From contig MNVK01000083.1 in the NCBI GenBank assembly GCA_001871685.1, positions 1 through 7,647 on the forward strand: a DNA stretch of 7,647 nucleotides, written 5' to 3'. Both the position numbers and the translations under genes were made by a program. Every line of letters starts with the position of its first letter. Position 1 is the stretch's first letter. Below the pieces are notes generated by a model that made no database searches, was not told where the DNA came from, and saw nothing but the letters and a program-made list of their open reading frames with translations. This DNA is from Nitrospirae bacterium CG1_02_44_142. Lineage in GTDB: Bacteria > Nitrospirota > Thermodesulfovibrionia > Thermodesulfovibrionales > UBA1546. Shown piece after piece: positions 7,176 to 7,647 of this stretch.

Positions 7176-7241
7176 ACATAAAAATGTATTTGGGGGTAAG
7201 ATAACAAGATGAAAACAAGAATCGTTAAAGGCAGGAGGTAA
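7172..7241 (+). other. emrB-OMF 2 junction with two tandem 10-codon mini-ORFs
   Basis: ATG 7172 overlaps the emrB stop (ATGA) and opens MNIKMYLGVR, ending at TAA 7202-7204. It has GGAGA at 7161-7165, 6 bases upstream. A second ATG at 7209 opens MKTRIVKGRR and ends at TAA 7239-7241, three bases before the OMF 2 start. Both peptides are ten residues long and basic. They could pass ribosomes from emrB to OMF 2 by coupling or reinitiation, or be chance. There is no evidence that either is made. No terminator or promoter is visible in this gap. Confidence 0.2.
7233..7238 (+). promoter_or_regulatory. Ribosome binding site of OMF 2
   Basis: A full AGGAGG lies 6 bases before ATG 7245. It is among the best Shine-Dalgarno matches in the window and fixes the start of the truncated gene. 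It lies within the last codons of the second mini-ORF (7209-7241). Confidence 0.8.
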
Positions 7242-7244
7242 AAT

Positions 7245-7647
7245 ATGAGAAGTGTTGTTTTAGTCCCGATATTATCGGGGATATTATCCGGGTTACTGTT
7301 AGTTCTTCCTTACAGCGCCGGGGCTGAAGAGGCCCTAAAAACGCGCGAGGTTCTCAATCTGAATAAATGCGTTGAAATCGCTCTGCAAAAACACCCGGAT
7401 ATAGCTGCCGCTGCGGGTGAGGTGGAGGCAAGTCAGAGCAAGGTCGGACAGGCAAAGGCTAATTATTATCCGCAGGTTGACGTGTCCGCTGGATATAAAA
7501 AGTATTCGCTTTCTTCTACGACCTCAAACAGTTCTCTTGATGAATATAAAACCAGCGCAGCGCTGAGTCAGATGATTTATGATTTCGGGAAGACTCCAAC
7601 CGGGGTGGAGGTCCAGACGCTGAACCGGGAGGCGGCAAATTCAGACC
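7245..7647 (+). CDS. TolC-family outer-membrane efflux protein, N-terminal part (3' truncated)
   Basis: The first 134 codons are present and open to the window edge. Residues 1-27 are a Sec signal peptide: basic start, hydrophobic core with ILSGILSGLLLVL, and an Ala-Gly-Ala cleavage site before EEA. The mature protein begins with the OMF signature LNLNKCVEIALQKHPDIAAA, in which the first helix follows an 'L.L..CV.IAL..HP.I' pattern. Next come a helix with VEASQSKVGQAKANYYPQVD and a first beta-strand segment, VDVSAGYKKYS. YKTSAALSQMIYDFGK matches the second strand, where OMFs have 'L.Q.IYDFGR'. The family makes trimeric channels across the outer membrane. Placement 69 bases after emrB suggests it serves EmrAB, giving this pump its own duct instead of a shared TolC. 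The remaining two thirds or more lies outside the window. Confidence 0.9.
   Translation, partial: MRSVVLVPILSGILSGLLLVLPYSAGAEEALKTREVLNLNKCVEIALQKHPDIAAAAGEVEASQSKVGQAKANYYPQVDVSAGYKKYSLSSTTSNSSLDEYKTSAALSQMIYDFGKTPTGVEVQTLNREAANSD
7265..7292 (+). repeat. 12-bp tandem duplication and small hairpin in the OMF 2 signal peptide
   Basis: Bases 7269-7280 (atattatcgggg) are followed directly by 7281-7292 (atattatccggg), with one mismatch. The unit is in frame, so the protein repeats Ile-Leu-Ser-Gly twice in the signal-peptide core. The first copy is also part of a 6-bp perfect hairpin: cccgat 7265-7270 pairs with atcggg 7274-7279 around att. Copy number could change without breaking the frame. 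Confidence 0.6.

Noticed and set aside
1..7647. Insertion sequence, integrase, tRNA or phage genes marking a mobile island
   Set aside because: No transposase-like reading frame, tRNA fold or terminal inverted repeat with a target duplication was seen. All substantial coding capacity is efflux genes.

Overview
The window is one strand-coherent block of multidrug-efflux genes, all on the + strand. In order it holds the last 38 codons of an outer-membrane efflux protein (OMF, TolC family), a lipoprotein periplasmic adaptor (MdtA/AcrA type), a complete MdtB/MdtC-like RND proton antiporter, an EmrA-type membrane-anchored adaptor, an EmrB-type 14-helix MFS antiporter, and the first 134 codons of a second TolC-family OMF that runs off the right edge. 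The sequence suggests a Gram-negative (diderm) bacterium. It is moderately AT-leaning, with ATG starts at every complete gene and AGGAGG-type ribosome binding sites at several. I cannot name the phylum from the sequence. An uncultivated Nitrospirota or deltaproteobacterial-type lineage is a guess based on general style only.

Layout: 1-118 end of OMF 1; 119-200 short gap filled by a 7-bp-period tandem array; 201-1307 RND adaptor; 1308-1400 gap holding a heptad array and an inverted copy of it; 1401-4526 RND pump; 4546-5646 emrA; 5643-7175 emrB (4-base overlap with emrA); 7176-7244 short gap with two 10-codon mini-ORFs; 7245-7647 OMF 2. The genes read as two complete tripartite pumps placed back to back, [OMF 1 - adaptor - RND] then [EmrA - EmrB - OMF 2]. 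The 19-base RND-emrA gap and the ATGA overlap of emrA and emrB suggest a common transcript. I see no convincing promoter or terminator inside the block.

The protein content is recognisable efflux machinery. The less ordinary signal is in small-scale DNA structure. Three unrelated tandem arrays, all with a 7-bp unit, occur in the first 1.4 kb. One supplies the stop codon of OMF 1, one encodes the hydrophobic core of the adaptor's lipoprotein signal peptide, and one forms inverted arms directly in front of an RND gene that lacks a visible Shine-Dalgarno sequence. The adaptor signal sequence also carries an 11-bp perfect hairpin, and the OMF 2 signal peptide contains a 12-bp in-frame tandem duplication. 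These repeats at gene junctions and in secretion signals are the best candidates for something undescribed.
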